Below, in pieces: positions 11,113-23,568 of a stretch of 27,500 bases of DNA; position 1 is the stretch's first letter, and every line of letters starts with the position of its first letter. The DNA is from Bigelowiella natans CCMP2755. Lineage: Eukaryota > Cercozoa > Chlorarachniophyceae. The notes below the pieces were generated by a model. The model saw only the letters and a list, made by a program, of their open reading frames with translations. It searched no databases and was not told where the DNA came from. A program made the translations under genes and the position numbers. Where the stretch lies: positions 1 through 27,500 of the forward strand of contig ADNK01003239.1 in the NCBI GenBank assembly GCA_000320545.1, in the 5' to 3' direction.

Positions 11113-11739
11113 ATGAGGAGAGGGCCTTCTTTCAACGTTGTGGTGTGGCTTGCACTGGCGCTTAATGTGCAGGCTGCAATCATGTCGATCGACTTTGGGA
11201 GCAACTTCGTAAAGGTAAATCTCGTTCCATCTTTTATATTCACTAACCCCAAAACAGCATTGGTCCCATGCCGGAAGTGGTATCTTGGAAGTGCATAACT
11301 GAAGACAAGCACTTGTTGTGGTAAGGTCGGAATGGTGCAAAAGGGGAAGCCGTTCCATATAATCGTTGATGAAACGTCTAAGAGAAAATCTCCTTCAATT
11401 GTTGCTTTCGATGGTACGAACAAAGACAGTACAAATATCCGCACAACGCGTAACTTTTATGTCTCACAGATGGCGAGCGCCGATTCGGAAATGGAGCCAA
11501 GTCTCTTGTCATTCGAAAGCCGAAGCAGTCGTTTGAGAGGTTTCGTAATCTTCTTGGCGTCAATGAGAATAGGTGTGTAAAAATTCTTGACCAAGATGCG
11601 CGTGACTTTTGAGCTATGACTTCGAAAGACACATTATTCTTTCCATGCGTGTTTATGTGATCAATAAGAACGATGAGTATATCTGCATGGATAGATGCAA
11701 TATGTAAGCTCGGTACGGTACAGAGAGTACGTGGTGTCC

Positions 11740-11830
<91 letters not shown>

Positions 11831-14250
11831 ATATCTGGCATGCAAATGTGTTGATCAGCCCTGCAGTATCTTACTTCAAAGCTGGAGGCTATCCCCTCGA
11901 GCTAAAGGTCGAGTAGTTTCGTCTCATCATTTCAATTTTCTCTTTCTTTTTATTAAGTAACGAATAGAACCTTGCCGATGAATCACATTTTTCCTTGGTT
12001 ACAGACATCTAAAGACGGTCGAGGCGTGCTATCAGTGCCCGCACCAATAAAAAGCAGCGACGAGGATGGGAAAACCTTTTCGATTGAACAACTAGGTGCA
12101 AAACACTACTGCCACAAGGGCCGCCAATACCACCTTCTTTGACCAACAACGCAATTAAGATAATACACCCCTAACCTTTGTCTGCACTGTAGTTGCTATG
12201 AATCTGGAGTACATCAAGAAGATCGGAGAAGCTGATGCTGAGGAGCCTGTTGTGGACGCTGTGATTGCCGTCCCAAGTTACTGGAATGCGGATCAACGCC
12301 AGGCGATGCTAGATGCAGGAGAGCTCGCTGGCTTGAATGTTATCTCTCTTGTCAACGAAAACACTGCCGCCGCCGTGCAATATGGGTTGTAATAGATACA
12401 CGTAATGAGTTTCTATGCTTCTTCCTACTTGGTGAAGATGGATGTGACGAGTGATAACAAGCCATTAACAGTCCAGAAGAGCTTTGACGCTACTTGCAAC
12501 ATTTTGTGGTGCCTGTGACAAAATAAATACCAATAATCTGATCCACGCCCCTCCTCCCTATCCCCTTTCTTTGGCAGGATCGACATCAACTACAAGGCAA
12601 ATATGAGCGAACATTTATGCATATACAATATGGGTGATGGCAGCACGCAGGTTTCAGTAGTGAAATATTCCGCATACACCAAGAAGAGAGGATCTTCGGA
12701 GAAGGTAGCAGCAGCAGCAGCAGCAAGAGCTCTTTGATTTCATACAGTAGACGGGGAATGAGTACAGGAATGACTCCCATCGTCTTCATCACGACCCCTT
12801 TCACCACCCACTCCTCCTCCTTTTAGGTTATCGGTCAGCTAGAAATCGTGGCGTCTGCCCACGACATGACTCTGGGAGGGAATGCGTTCGACCGTGTCAT
12901 TGCTTCCAAACTCATGGATGAGTTCAACGAACTTGCTTCCAAGAAGGGCAATGCTGGTTACGAGATTAGAGAACATCCGAAGGCCGTTGCCAAGGTGTGG
13001 TGTGCGTTTGTGGAGCAGCTATTTATCAGCGATATCGTTGTCGTCATCACCAACCAGCACAGTCGGGGTCAACATGCTATCGAGCAATGAGCGTCATCAT
13101 CGCCGCCGTGATATATATTTTGATTATTATGCATGCCCCTGCAGGTCCGCGCTCAGGCGAACAAGATCAAGCATGTGCTCTCTGCCAATCAGGAAGTCCC
13201 GATTTATATTGAAAGGTAGAAGTAGTGTAGCAGTCGTAGTAGTAGTGCCGACGATGTACGCATCTCGTCAAACGTTTCAGTAGTTTACCTCTTGGGGTGT
13301 GGAATAGCATAGATCCGGAAACTACAATGATTCAATACACAGTGTAGCAAATATAAGCAGCGTTGTCCATGGGTGGTTGATGTATGATTAACTAACTGTC
13401 GCAACAATACTATTCTTCCTCTACTTCATCATCATCATCATCATCATCTTCTTCTTCTTCTTACACTGCATTCTCCCTCATTAACCCTACTACTACGTGT
13501 TCCTTGCTGATCAATTCACTCTCATCTCATCCCATCAGTTTGGCCTTGGATTTGGATTTTAAGTCTCACATGACGAGGGAGCAGTTCTACGAGCTTGCAG
13601 CACCGCTTTTGGAGCGTGCGGTTGTTCCTCTCAATGACGCCTTGAAAGCCGCAGATCTCACTGCAGATGATCTTAAGGTAGTAGCGATATGCGAAAAGGC
13701 AGTTGTACGGGGACACGAACACACACACACACACCCTTCATGTTCACTTTGATTCATGAAGATAATCATCCTCTCCGTGCGGTTTTGATAAAACAAACCA
13801 AAAACAGACAACGTTGATCATCGGCGGGTCTGTCCGTATACCGGCGGTTCAAGCTGAGCTGAAGAAGGCGCTGAAAAGCGACGATGCACTAGGACATCGC
13901 CTTGACGGGGACGAATCTGTGGCTCTTGGAGCGGCGTTTATCGCTGCAAATCTGTCTACGGCCTTTCGCGTGAGGCCTATTGGACTCATTGACAGGGCAT
14001 TTCAACCAATTCAGATCGAGATTGATTCCCCGGAGCGAGAGTCGTCAGAGGAGGTAGTAGTAGTAGTAGTAGTAGTAGAAGAAGAAGAAGAAGAAGAAGA
14101 AGAAGAAGAAGGGTTTGCAGCATTAGAATGTGGTTGTAGCGGTAGTAGTAGTAGTAGTTATGGTGGTGGTATATCTCATCATTAGAAGAAAGAAATCCTA
14201 TTTTTCGTCCTTCAATTTTCGAATGAATTGCACATGCCCTACTACTGCTA

Positions 14251-14290
<40 letters not shown>

Positions 14291-16138
14291 TACACTGAAA
14301 CTTGCACAAAAGGGTTCGTTATATATTTCATCCCCCTCCCCCCCTGGTTAAATCCACCTGCTGCTCCTCTCTGCACCCTCCTCCTCCTCCTCCTCCTCCT
14401 CCTCCTCCTCCTCCTAATCCTCCTCCTCCTCATATAGAATCCCTCGGCTGCTGCTGACGCTTTCCATAAAAGTGTGAAACTATTCACTCCTGGCTCACGG
14501 CTCGGAAGCAAGAAGAAAGTCAGCTTCACTCATGATAGAGACATCGAAATCAAGGCCAAGTACTACGATGTAGCAGCCAATGACGACAATGGCAGTAGTG
14601 GTGATGGCGCTGACGACGACAACGACGACGACGCCATTGCTCTGTTCAACGTGACAGGGGTTGCTAAAGCTCTTAGCAAAGTCCAAAACCGTACGGATGA
14701 AGACCCGAAGATAAGTCTCTCCTTCCGACTGACGGGGAGCGGCACCCTGGAGATCGTAAATGCGTACGCCTCGGTGCAAAGAACCCAGGTCATTGTGAAG
14801 TCCAAGAAATCCAGCAGCACCAAAATTAAGAAGGTATTGCTCTCGTCAGCATTTTGTCTATGATGTGCTCCTTGAGCTGCTACTGCTACTAAGTGGGCTT
14901 GATGATGATGATGATGATGATAATGGTGATGACAGGACGCCTTGAAAGACATGCTAAATCAAGACAAAAACTTCACGCGGTGCGAGAGCAGTGACAACAG
15001 CTGTAGCTCTTGTAAGTACTATGCCACACCGTGCAAGACATTCTCCGAGTGTACGAAGGAGGACAAGGCGGCAAATGCGACGGGCGACGATGACGACAAT
15101 AGCGCAAAGAACAAGAACTCCAAGCTTGGGTTTGTGCTTCGACTGGCTCTCTCTGAGGGGCAGACCTGCCAATACCGAGCAGCGGAAGAAGGGGGAGATG
15201 AAGAAGATGCAGGATGCTACACCAAACAGGATCAGCCGTGCTACCAAGTCGTAGAAGCGGAGGAGGAGGGGGAGGAGGAGAATAAGGAGGCCGCCCAAGA
15301 TGAGCAGGAAGAGGGAAGCAAAGGGGGTGACAGCGCTAACCCAGATGAAGAGGCGGCGTCGTCCTCCTCCTCCTCGAATGAAACTTCCACAGCCGCAGTA
15401 GATGAAAAGGATGAAGACGAAGCCGTGAAGACGAAGCTAGTCTGGACGAGGAAGAATCTCAAGACCAAGTATGTGGCTTTTGGAACGGTACGGATCATGA
15501 TCGTGATGATGATAATGATGATGATGATGATGATGGTGATAATCATGAGGATGATGCTTTCCCTTCCACGCTTCTTCTTCTTCTTCATTCCTCTCCTCCT
15601 TTCATGTCTTCTCTCTCTCGTCATATCCGCTCATGATACTCATTACGATTATTTCTAACCTCTCCTCATCCAGGTAAAGCGATTGTCCCGTAAGCAAATG
15701 CAAGAGGAGAAGAGCATGCTCGAGGCACTCTCAGAAGCCGACGAAGAGAAGCAAAGGTTAGTAGAAACTTGATTGCAAAGTTGTTTGGCTGAAGGATTAA
15801 ATTGCCACTCCGATGTAGATATCTATTATCGTCGTCGTCGTCGTCGTTATCTTCTCGCTATCATAATGCATCACCTTCTCATCGTCCCTCTCCTCTCTGC
15901 CATTACTCGACTCGATACGACGCGATGATTATACAGAATTGCTGCCTCTAAGAACAAGCTCGAGGGTTACGTGTACAGTGCCCGTGGGGTGCTGAGAGAT
16001 GAAGTCGGCGAGGAGGTGACTACGGAGGAAGAGAGGGAGGAGCTGTTGGAGAAACTTGAGGCGGCCGAAGACTGGCTCTATGAGCAGGTGGGTGTTGTTT
16101 GGAACCTTGCTTGCCTCTGTCGACAACGCTGTTGCTAC

Positions 16139-16174
<36 letters not shown>

Positions 16175-16215
16175 AGCGATCAAGATGGTAAGGATGATGG
16201 TGGTAATCAATTACC

Positions 16216-16305
<90 letters not shown>

Positions 16306-16858
16306 GAGGTTGAAGATGACAGTGTGGAGAAGTTTGAGGGCAAGTACAAGGAGCTTAAGGGCCTCATGGCTTCAGTGGAGCACAGAGCCAGCGAATACGA
16401 AAAGAGGCCAGAAGCAATAGAGAAAATCAAGGAGATTCTAGCTGAGAGCGACAAATGGGTCGGAAAGCTCAAGAATCGTTCTTGGATTAAGAAGGATGAT
16501 GTCAATGGGCTGGAAGATAAGGTGGGAGAAGAGCAATGACGATCTAAACCACAAAAAAAGGGAGGGGGGAAGGGAAGAATGCATCATCATTATCATCATC
16601 AATATCGTATTCGTAGATAATAAAGCTAAGTGATTGGACTGATGAGGCTGAAAAGAAGCAGGCTGAGACGCCGCTCACTGAGGTAGTAGGACGGCTTGTA
16701 GCCAACCCTCCGTTCTTCTCCTTCTCCTTCTTCTTCTTCTTCTTCTTCTTCTTCTTCTTGTTCTTCTTCTTCTCGTGCAATAGCACGAGGGGCCCATTGC
16801 TGTGTCATGTTCCTATGATGTCTTCGATGAATAAATGGATATACACACAATAGTTATA

Positions 16859-16889
<31 letters not shown>

Positions 16890-16892
16890 CGT

Positions 16893-16954
<62 letters not shown>

Positions 16955-17124
16955 GTGTGAGTGTTGTAATGTTTCTATCAATGTTGTTTGTTGGTTGGTT
17001 GGTTAGGCTCCCTACTTCAATTCGTCAACAGCTTACTCCAAGCTTCAGAATGTCATCAAGGCTGCTGAGAGACTTCTGGTTGTGCTTCCACCATATCAAC
17101 AATGACAATGATGATCATATTCCT

Positions 17125-17180
<56 letters not shown>

Positions 17181-17497
17181 ATATGCATATTTGTTTAGCC
17201 AAACATGTGTGTCTTTTCCTGCACTACACATCATCCATCAATCGTAAAGCTGCATTTAACTTTAACCATCCATCCCGTCGTAGCAGTGCTTCTTTTTATG
17301 GCTTTACTGCGACTATTACTCACCACGATAATTATCATCATCATTTATTGAGTTATTATTTGTATTATCAGAGCAAGAAGAAACCCAAGGCACCGCCCAA
17401 ACCTCTGGATTACGTCCGTTGTGAGACTGGTAAAAGAACAACAACAACAAGAAAAAGAAGAATGATCGATTATACCACACTCCCTCATGATGACGAC

Positions 17498-17529
<32 letters not shown>

Positions 17530-18074
17530 CGTCATCGTCGTCGTTGTGTCCATCATCTACCACGAGATATCTCATCGATCTATCCATCTTCAGGTGTCAA
17601 TAAAACAGCGTGTGGCCGATGTACGCACTATGCTAGCGGCTGCTATTCGTTTGATACCTGCAAGGTAGTAACAGCAGTGCTATTATTGTGCTGTTTATTT
17701 ATTCATTGATTGGCGACGCTCATCACCTAACGACACACGGATTAAATTTGGTGTGCTGCGAATAGCTACAAACCTGTCACAATATCTATTTATTTCGTCG
17801 GAGCAGCATTCTGTCACGAGTTGTTCTCGCTAGTATTAATTCAAGGATGATCGAGTTGGGAATCATTTGCCAGCAGGACGCTCCTCACGACTAACCCCTC
17901 TCCTTGCATCGTTCTTCTGTTGGTTTGATGATGTGGTATACTCATGAAGACGAATAACACTCGATACGCGCTTTACGGGAAGTCAAAGTGCAGTTATTCA
18001 AAGGCGGAGAAAGGATGCGTGTATTCAGCAACAAAGGACACCTTGTTAGCCTACCCATGTTACAAGGTGGTAGT

Positions 18075-18107
<33 letters not shown>

Positions 18108-18216
18108 TAGTACCGGCAAGCATTCTTCCTCTCTCCCTCCCACTCTCTCTCTTTCTTTCTTTCTTACTATGTGTGCATAAATGCCAACACACACAAACAC
18201 ACAAACACACACACAC

Positions 18217-18247
<31 letters not shown>

Positions 18248-18526
18248 TGAAATAAGCAATGAGGCTATTATCGTGACACCAACACCAACCTTCGCTATTG
18301 TTGCCAGGGCGTCCCAAAGAAGAAAAATACTGCAAAAGCGAAGAATGCGGACAAGAGCAAAGAAGCAAACGCTACTGCTGACGATCCCGCCGCTCCCAAC
18401 ACTGCGGACGGCGATGATACAGCAACAGATGGTGCTAATGCTGATGAAGATACTCCTCCCTCATCATCTTCTTCAGGTTCCAGTGACGAATCTTCCGCAG
18501 AGGATCCTGAGAAAGACGAATTGTAA
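11113..18526 (+). CDS. HYOU1: GRP170/HYOU1-type ER Hsp70 chaperone, 22 exons, complete
   Basis: Exons: 11113-11214, 11326-11413, 11470-11572, 11859-11907, 12005-12095, 12193-12388, 12578-12704, 12827-12994, 13145-13215, 13539-13677, 13808-14053, 14438-14833, 14936-15487, 15674-15756, 15937-16087, 16306-16521, 16617-16682, 17007-17078, 17372-17429, 17594-17664, 17950-18066 and 18308-18526. All phases agree over 3,381 nt (about 1,126 aa; human HYOU1 is 999). A signal peptide (residues 1-21) precedes IMSIDFGSNFVKV (phosphate-1 loop). YNMGDGSTQ (phosphate 2, near 228) and TLIIGGSVRIPAV (near 380) complete the ATPase domain. The substrate-binding beta domain follows (FTPGSRLGSKKKVSF), then an acidic loop (to about 776), an alpha-helical lid (KNKLEGYVYSARG) and a C-terminal KDEL. 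The family works in the ER lumen as a holdase and as nucleotide exchange factor for BiP. Unusual here are two eight-Cys modules (residues 608-694 and 989-1052). Exon 6 may end at 12385 and exon 18 at 17081 without frame change. Confidence 0.95.
11739..11828. repeat. (CT)n(GT)n compound microsatellite in GRP170 intron 3
   Basis: A CT tract is followed directly by a GT tract. It ends about 30 nt upstream of the exon 4 acceptor at 11858. Confidence 0.95.
14054..14420. repeat. (GTA)n(GAA)n, (CTA)n and (CTC)n repeats filling GRP170 intron 11
   Basis: The intron opens with GTA triplets whose first GT is the donor itself. These pass into GAA triplets (to about 14110). CTA triplets (about 14258-14285) and CTC triplets (about 14378-14425) follow, and the CTC block leads into the acceptor at 14437. 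Confidence 0.9.
14981..15248 (+). other. Cys-rich module 1 of GRP170, in the acidic loop (exon 13)
   Basis: Eight cysteines (608, 615, 618, 625, 631, 670, 686, 694) lie in one exon. It begins RCESSDNSCSSC, continues CKYYATPCKTFSEC, and ends with TCQYRAAEEG and QPCYQV. An acidic, low-complexity segment separates the two halves and another follows. The module sits where human HYOU1 has only a Cys-poor acidic loop. In the oxidising ER lumen eight Cys could form four disulfides (inference). Confidence 0.8.
16139..16302. repeat. (GAT)n, (CA)n and (TA)n compound microsatellite in GRP170 intron 15
   Basis: GAT triplets (16139-16174), CA dinucleotides (about 16222-16264) and TA dinucleotides (about 16266-16302). 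The TA tract runs right up to the acceptor TTAG at 16302-16305, leaving no normal polypyrimidine tract. Confidence 0.92.
16862..16951. repeat. (TA)n(GT)n(GA)n compound microsatellite in GRP170 intron 17
   Basis: Three dinucleotide blocks in direct succession, upstream of the exon 18 acceptor at 17006. Confidence 0.95.
17129..17180. repeat. (CA)n(TA)n microsatellite in GRP170 intron 18
   Basis: CA dinucleotides followed by TA dinucleotides. Confidence 0.92.
17418..18057 (+). other. Cys-rich module 2 of GRP170, near the C-terminus (exons 19-21)
   Basis: Eight cysteines (989, 998, 1001, 1008, 1014, 1029, 1038, 1052) are spread over three exons. It begins RCETGVNKTACGRC, continues CTHYASGCYSFDTC, and ends with KCSYSKAEKGC and YPCYK. 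The core spacing C-x2-C-x6-C-x5-C is identical to module 1. The RCE[ST] start, the C-x-Y-x-x-A-E-x-G segment and the final P-C-Y are also shared. Sequons NKT and NNT lie within it. A Ser/Asp/Glu-rich tail of about 70 residues and KDEL follow. Confidence 0.8.
18206..18247. repeat. (CA)n(TA)n microsatellite in the last GRP170 intron
   Basis: Short CA tract then TA dinucleotides, about 60 nt upstream of the exon 22 acceptor at 18307. Confidence 0.85.
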
Positions 18527-19704
18527 TCGTCAGGAATCATTTGAGAGCAGGCAGATGGACGTGAGAACAGCACGGGAAATAGCGTCACATATATTATATT
18601 CATTGCGATTAATCTAGTAATATGCGCTTTGAGATGCAGATGCTTATCACAAAGTAATTGTCATTGTCATTGCGAATGTCAAGCAGATTGTTGATTTCCA
18701 TGATGATCATCCGGACGCATGCGCAGCTGCAGCATGCTAGCATGCAGCCTTCGCTAGCACGATGCATGTCGTCTAGATGTGCGCGCGCATGTCGATCATG
18801 ATGTCGTAGCCTGCTGTGGGCCATGCTAGCATGCTAGCATGTAAGACGGATGTAATCAATCAAATTAAGTTTATTTGTTCAATGGTTATCCTAATATGCA
18901 TAGCTGTGCAATGCAGCGCTAGAGCTAGCGGCTAGGCACATCTAGACATGCATCATTTAGTTCGCGCAAAGCGTGGATGTCCAGATCTAGCTAGAGATGT
19001 GTGCGATGCACGCACGCGCGAATGATTGCATCGTAAATGCGATTGATCGCACCTCTTCGCGCACGTTTTAATAAAGAGTTTGAACATGTGAGAACTGCAT
19101 TGAATTTTATTTGATACATGTGCGCGGGGTCCGTGAAAATAAACAACTGATTGTAAACCTCGATGCGGTATGTCTGTATTGCAGTTGTCAGGGAATTAAG
19201 CCAGAATTAAGATGCTGCCGTGGTGGTGCTTTGTCCGCTACGATACAGTGTATTTCACGTCAATCCAGATGCAATGGCAGGTCTCCTCAGAGACTGCTTT
19301 CATTTGGGGGAAATACCAATGGAAAATTCTTTATAAAAATGTATAATAGCACTTACGATGATTGATTGCCTTGCCGTCGTCCGTGATGCTATTTGAGAGA
19401 GAGAAGCGAGTGGTCTCCTACAGTGCTCGTTCCACCAGGCATATCACCGATGGCACTTAAATCTGCGTCCTCTGACGACGACAAAGGGCCAAGATTCTAC
19501 CAACACATACGTACAGTCCTCTTATCAATGTTTGTTGCCATCTTCAATTTGTAAAAATGACCAAACATCATTTCACTACTACTACTACTACTATCACCCT
19601 CCGGAGAAGAAAAAGAAGAAGAAGAAGAAGATGATGATGAAATATGGTGTCTTTAGTAAAATAAGAGTATTATAATATATCTACCGGTGTAAGATTAAGC
19701 GGAT
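18527..19704. other. Convergent 3' flank between GRP170 and the CG-1/bZIP gene
   Basis: About 1.2 kb between two facing stop codons. 18715-19060 is packed with nested palindromes (GCATGCTAGCATGC, GCTAGCATGCTAGC, CTAGCTAG, GCGCGCGC). AATAAA at 19070-19075 could be a poly(A) signal for GRP170 but is 540 nt from the stop. A 34-codon ORF (19450-19554, plus) encodes a small peptide with a hydrophobic end (TVLLSMFVAIFNL); nothing else supports it. CTA and GAA triplets occur near 19577-19640. Confidence 0.5.
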
Positions 19705-20838
19705 TCAGGCCTGCAAACCCCCCCCCACTCGTTGCTGCTGAATTGCCCTTCTCTTCATTTGATTGGTGCTATTAATAAACACAACGACGACGAGAACGAG
19801 CGAAGTCAAACCAAAGCGACATCATAATGATAGCAGCAACTTCCTCCATCAAAAAAGCCGTACGTTGCGTCGCGTTGCATTGCATGTGCTTATTTTGTCG
19901 ATAATCATCATAATCATCGTTCCATCATTATTTTGTGTCTCCTCCCCTTCCCCCTCCTCCCCACCATAATCGTCGCCCTTACTCCTCCTCCTCCTCCTCC
20001 TCCTCCTCCTCCTACTACTACTACCTCTGCCATGTTGGTAGTCGAAATGGAAGCAGCTTGATGATTGTTTGGAGGAGTTGTTTTCACGGCTGCTGCGACA
20101 ACCGAATTCCAGTCGGCGAGCACAGGCTTCATGCTAAAAGAAAGGTTCAGTAGTAAGTCATAATAACCAATATTATGATGATGATGATGATGATGATGAC
20201 GACGATGATGATGATGGGTGGCCGAAGCGCGAATCGTATTCCGAAACATAGTATTGCTCATGTGGAGGAAGAGGAGGACACACATACACATACACACACG
20301 CTCTCCCTCTCTCTCCCTCTCTCTCTCCCTCTCACTCACACACCTCTGCGGGTTGTCCTGGAGCCATGTTACTAGAGTAGCAGCTTGCTTTGGGGACAGC
20401 AACTGACAGAATGAAAGAACAGAGAAGTAGCGGGGGAGAAGAAGGGAGGGAAAAGCGTTCTTACATCAGGCACTATGGGCGCTACCACCACAACCACCCC
20501 CACCCCCACTACCACTACTACCACTAGAAGCAAAACGAAGGAAACATTGGTGCGTAGATAATTCGCAAATAATCATTGATGAATGGCCTCCTCCTACCAC
20601 TACTACGAGGAGTACGTGCGAATCGCTACAGCTATGCACGCTACAAACACGCACCCAACAAGCACATACATGCGTACATAGTAAGTACCCTCAGGCATTG
20701 ATCGAGAACTTGGTGCCTGTCTTCCAAATGATCCTCTATCAAGCTGCGCAGCTTTCCAATAGCCTCCATCACCTTGGACAACGAATTCCTTTTGTGGCGA
20801 CAACAACAATAACAACAACATCAACAACAATTTCAATA

Positions 20839-20869
<31 letters not shown>

Positions 20870-21673
20870 GTGGTAGTAGTAATGATAAGTAAAAGCTGAA
20901 AACAGTAATAGATCATCACATCCACAATGGAGTAACAAAGCGGGTGGAAGAGCAAGATATTTGCCTCTGATGATGATGATGATGGATGATGATGACAATG
21001 ATGATGTGCTAAGATATGGAAAGAGTGCTTTTAGGAGGAGGAGAAGGAGGAGGAGGAGAAGGAGGAGGAGGAGGAGGAGGAGGAGGAGGAGGAGGCGAGA
21101 TTTAACAGAATAACAAAATTAACTAGGACAGCGGCGAGCAAGCGTCTCTTTTTCGAGGAGTGCATCGACCTAAGAAGGTGATGTTCACCCGTAATGATGA
21201 TGATGATGATGATGATGGTCCTTCTAATCATTCAGCGTTATAAGTGCTATTCTAGTACCCCCCCCCCCCCTCTAAGTCACTATATACCCCCTCCCCTTTA
21301 CCTGTTGCGGGCTGAGCTTGAGTTTCTGATTTATGAGGTTTCCGTACAATCCTCCTTCTCCAACACGCAATGAGCTCGAAGCCTGATCCTTTCATCATAT
21401 ATCAATCTATTATTCGAGCAACGTCAAAGGTGGTGGTGTGTATTTGCCATCATAACCTGCTCACCATTTCCTCCACCCCATCATCATCATCATCATCATC
21501 ATCATCATAATCATCATCATCATATAAGCATCTACATATTAACTGCTACTACCACTACTTTCTACTACTGCTACTACTACTACACTGTTACTACCAGACT
21601 CCACAAACAGAACTTGGCCTCATCACCGGGAGAGACGGCACGTACAAGCTGAAATTATATAAATATGTAAATT

Positions 21674-21714
<41 letters not shown>

Positions 21715-22880
21715 CATATGTGTGAATATATATATTACGTTTTGGATGCTAGAGTTGGAATCGGTCCTTTGCCTCTTGCGAGAGTTCCCCACAAACCGCT
21801 AATAATAACACAATCAATGGTTTCCACGATGATGACATCATAATCCATGATTTTCTGTATTATGAGGTAGTACTACTTTAACAACGACGCCACTCCTCCT
21901 CCTCCTCCTCCTCCTCCTCCTACTACTACTACTACCACTACTTTTACCCCCAAACCTACCTGTATAAGTTGCTGAATTTCGCGGTCTTGTTGGCCATCAT
22001 TGATCGCATTTCGAATCAATTGCACCTGTAAATTACAAAGACAGAATGTATGTGTGGAGTAAGAAAGGTAAAAAGCGTATTGCACTCTCCTCCCCCCCCC
22101 CCCCCTTCATCATGATCATCCATCCACTCTTTGACAACCTTCACCCCGACCTACTCGCTATCGATAGCACTAAATAATACACACATATTTGATAAGGAAT
22201 CACCAGTTGATGTTGGTCTTTCCGATGTGATGCTTCACCATTTTGAGATTTGGCCTGTCGTAGTAGTCATTTGGAGGAGGAGGGGGGAGGGGGGAGGAGG
22301 AGGAGGGGGTTTCAAAAATAAACTGCTACTCGATCGCGTATTATTAATTTACTATTTATCATTGGAACTACTACTAGTACTACTACTACTACTACTATAG
22401 TCACCATGGTTTGAAGCTTCTGCTGCAATAGAGAAGCCTTTTCCTCCAAACTCTGGATATAGGCCTTCTTTCTTCGTCGGCAAGCCCGAGCAACTTCAGC
22501 CTTCCTCGCTTTCCGTTTGGCGTTCTTATCTTCGTGCATGTTGATCTTGGTGTCTCCCCCCCCAGGACCGCTCCCACCGCGTCCAGCCATCCCCGACATA
22601 ATGAATGCAGTATTGCTGGAGGCAGCAGCACCTCCCATTGCTCCTGCTCCTCCTCCAATACCACCGTCGTAGACCCCCCCCCCCATTGCTCCTGCCCCTC
22701 CTCCTACTCCAACCCCGCCCACTCGCTGCATCATCATGCCGTTGGATGTTCCTTGCTGCTGCTGCTGCTGCAAACAAACAAACAATCCATCAATCAACCA
22801 ACCAACCAACCAACCGTGCGACTACTTGGTGAGAATATCAAGCATGATGCTGCTGCCGTATCGAACAATCGCTCGTGCTT

Positions 22881-22916
<36 letters not shown>

Positions 22917-23537
22917 CATTACCATAGAGCGATGGCCCGTCATCCTCATTCCTTCGATTTGATGAAAATTTGGCTGTTGTTGCTGAAATATGATGCGGAA
23001 AACATGCACATCACATCCTACACTCTCATCTTCTTGCGAGAATAATGCGATGATTTGTGATTCTTCTACGATATTGATAAAAGAGTAAGGTGTGCTATGT
23101 GTTGCCACCACCACCACCACCTGGCTGCTATTGTTGTCGAATCTGGAGCGCGTCGTAGCAGTCGCACCAAGGCGTTGTTGTTGTTGTTGTTGCCTATATG
23201 TGCAGAAGTTATCATATCCACTTTTCACCTCAATACTCACTTCTCCTCCCCCCCTCGCAGGAGAGCACAAAACAACGAGACTTGTTGCCGTTGTAACACT
23301 AACATCAACTACTTCTCAAGCGATGGCAAGATGATTCACAAGACGACGACGATGACGACGCAAAGAGTGCTGGCAGCACAATGATAACCTATGGTGATCC
23401 TCGGCTGAAAAGTCAGTGGAGTCGCTGTTGGAAGCCACCGACGAAGCGGAGAGGTAGTGAACAAGAATAATATGCGGTCGTTGCGCAAGCCAGTAGCCTC
23501 GTCTGATGAGAGGATGAAGACCAAACACACACACATA

Positions 23538-23568
<31 letters not shown>

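Noticed and set aside
19111-19365. 84-codon plus-strand open frame
   Set aside because: It has several Cys but no recognisable motif and lies in the convergent 3' flank, so chance or UTR sequence is more likely.
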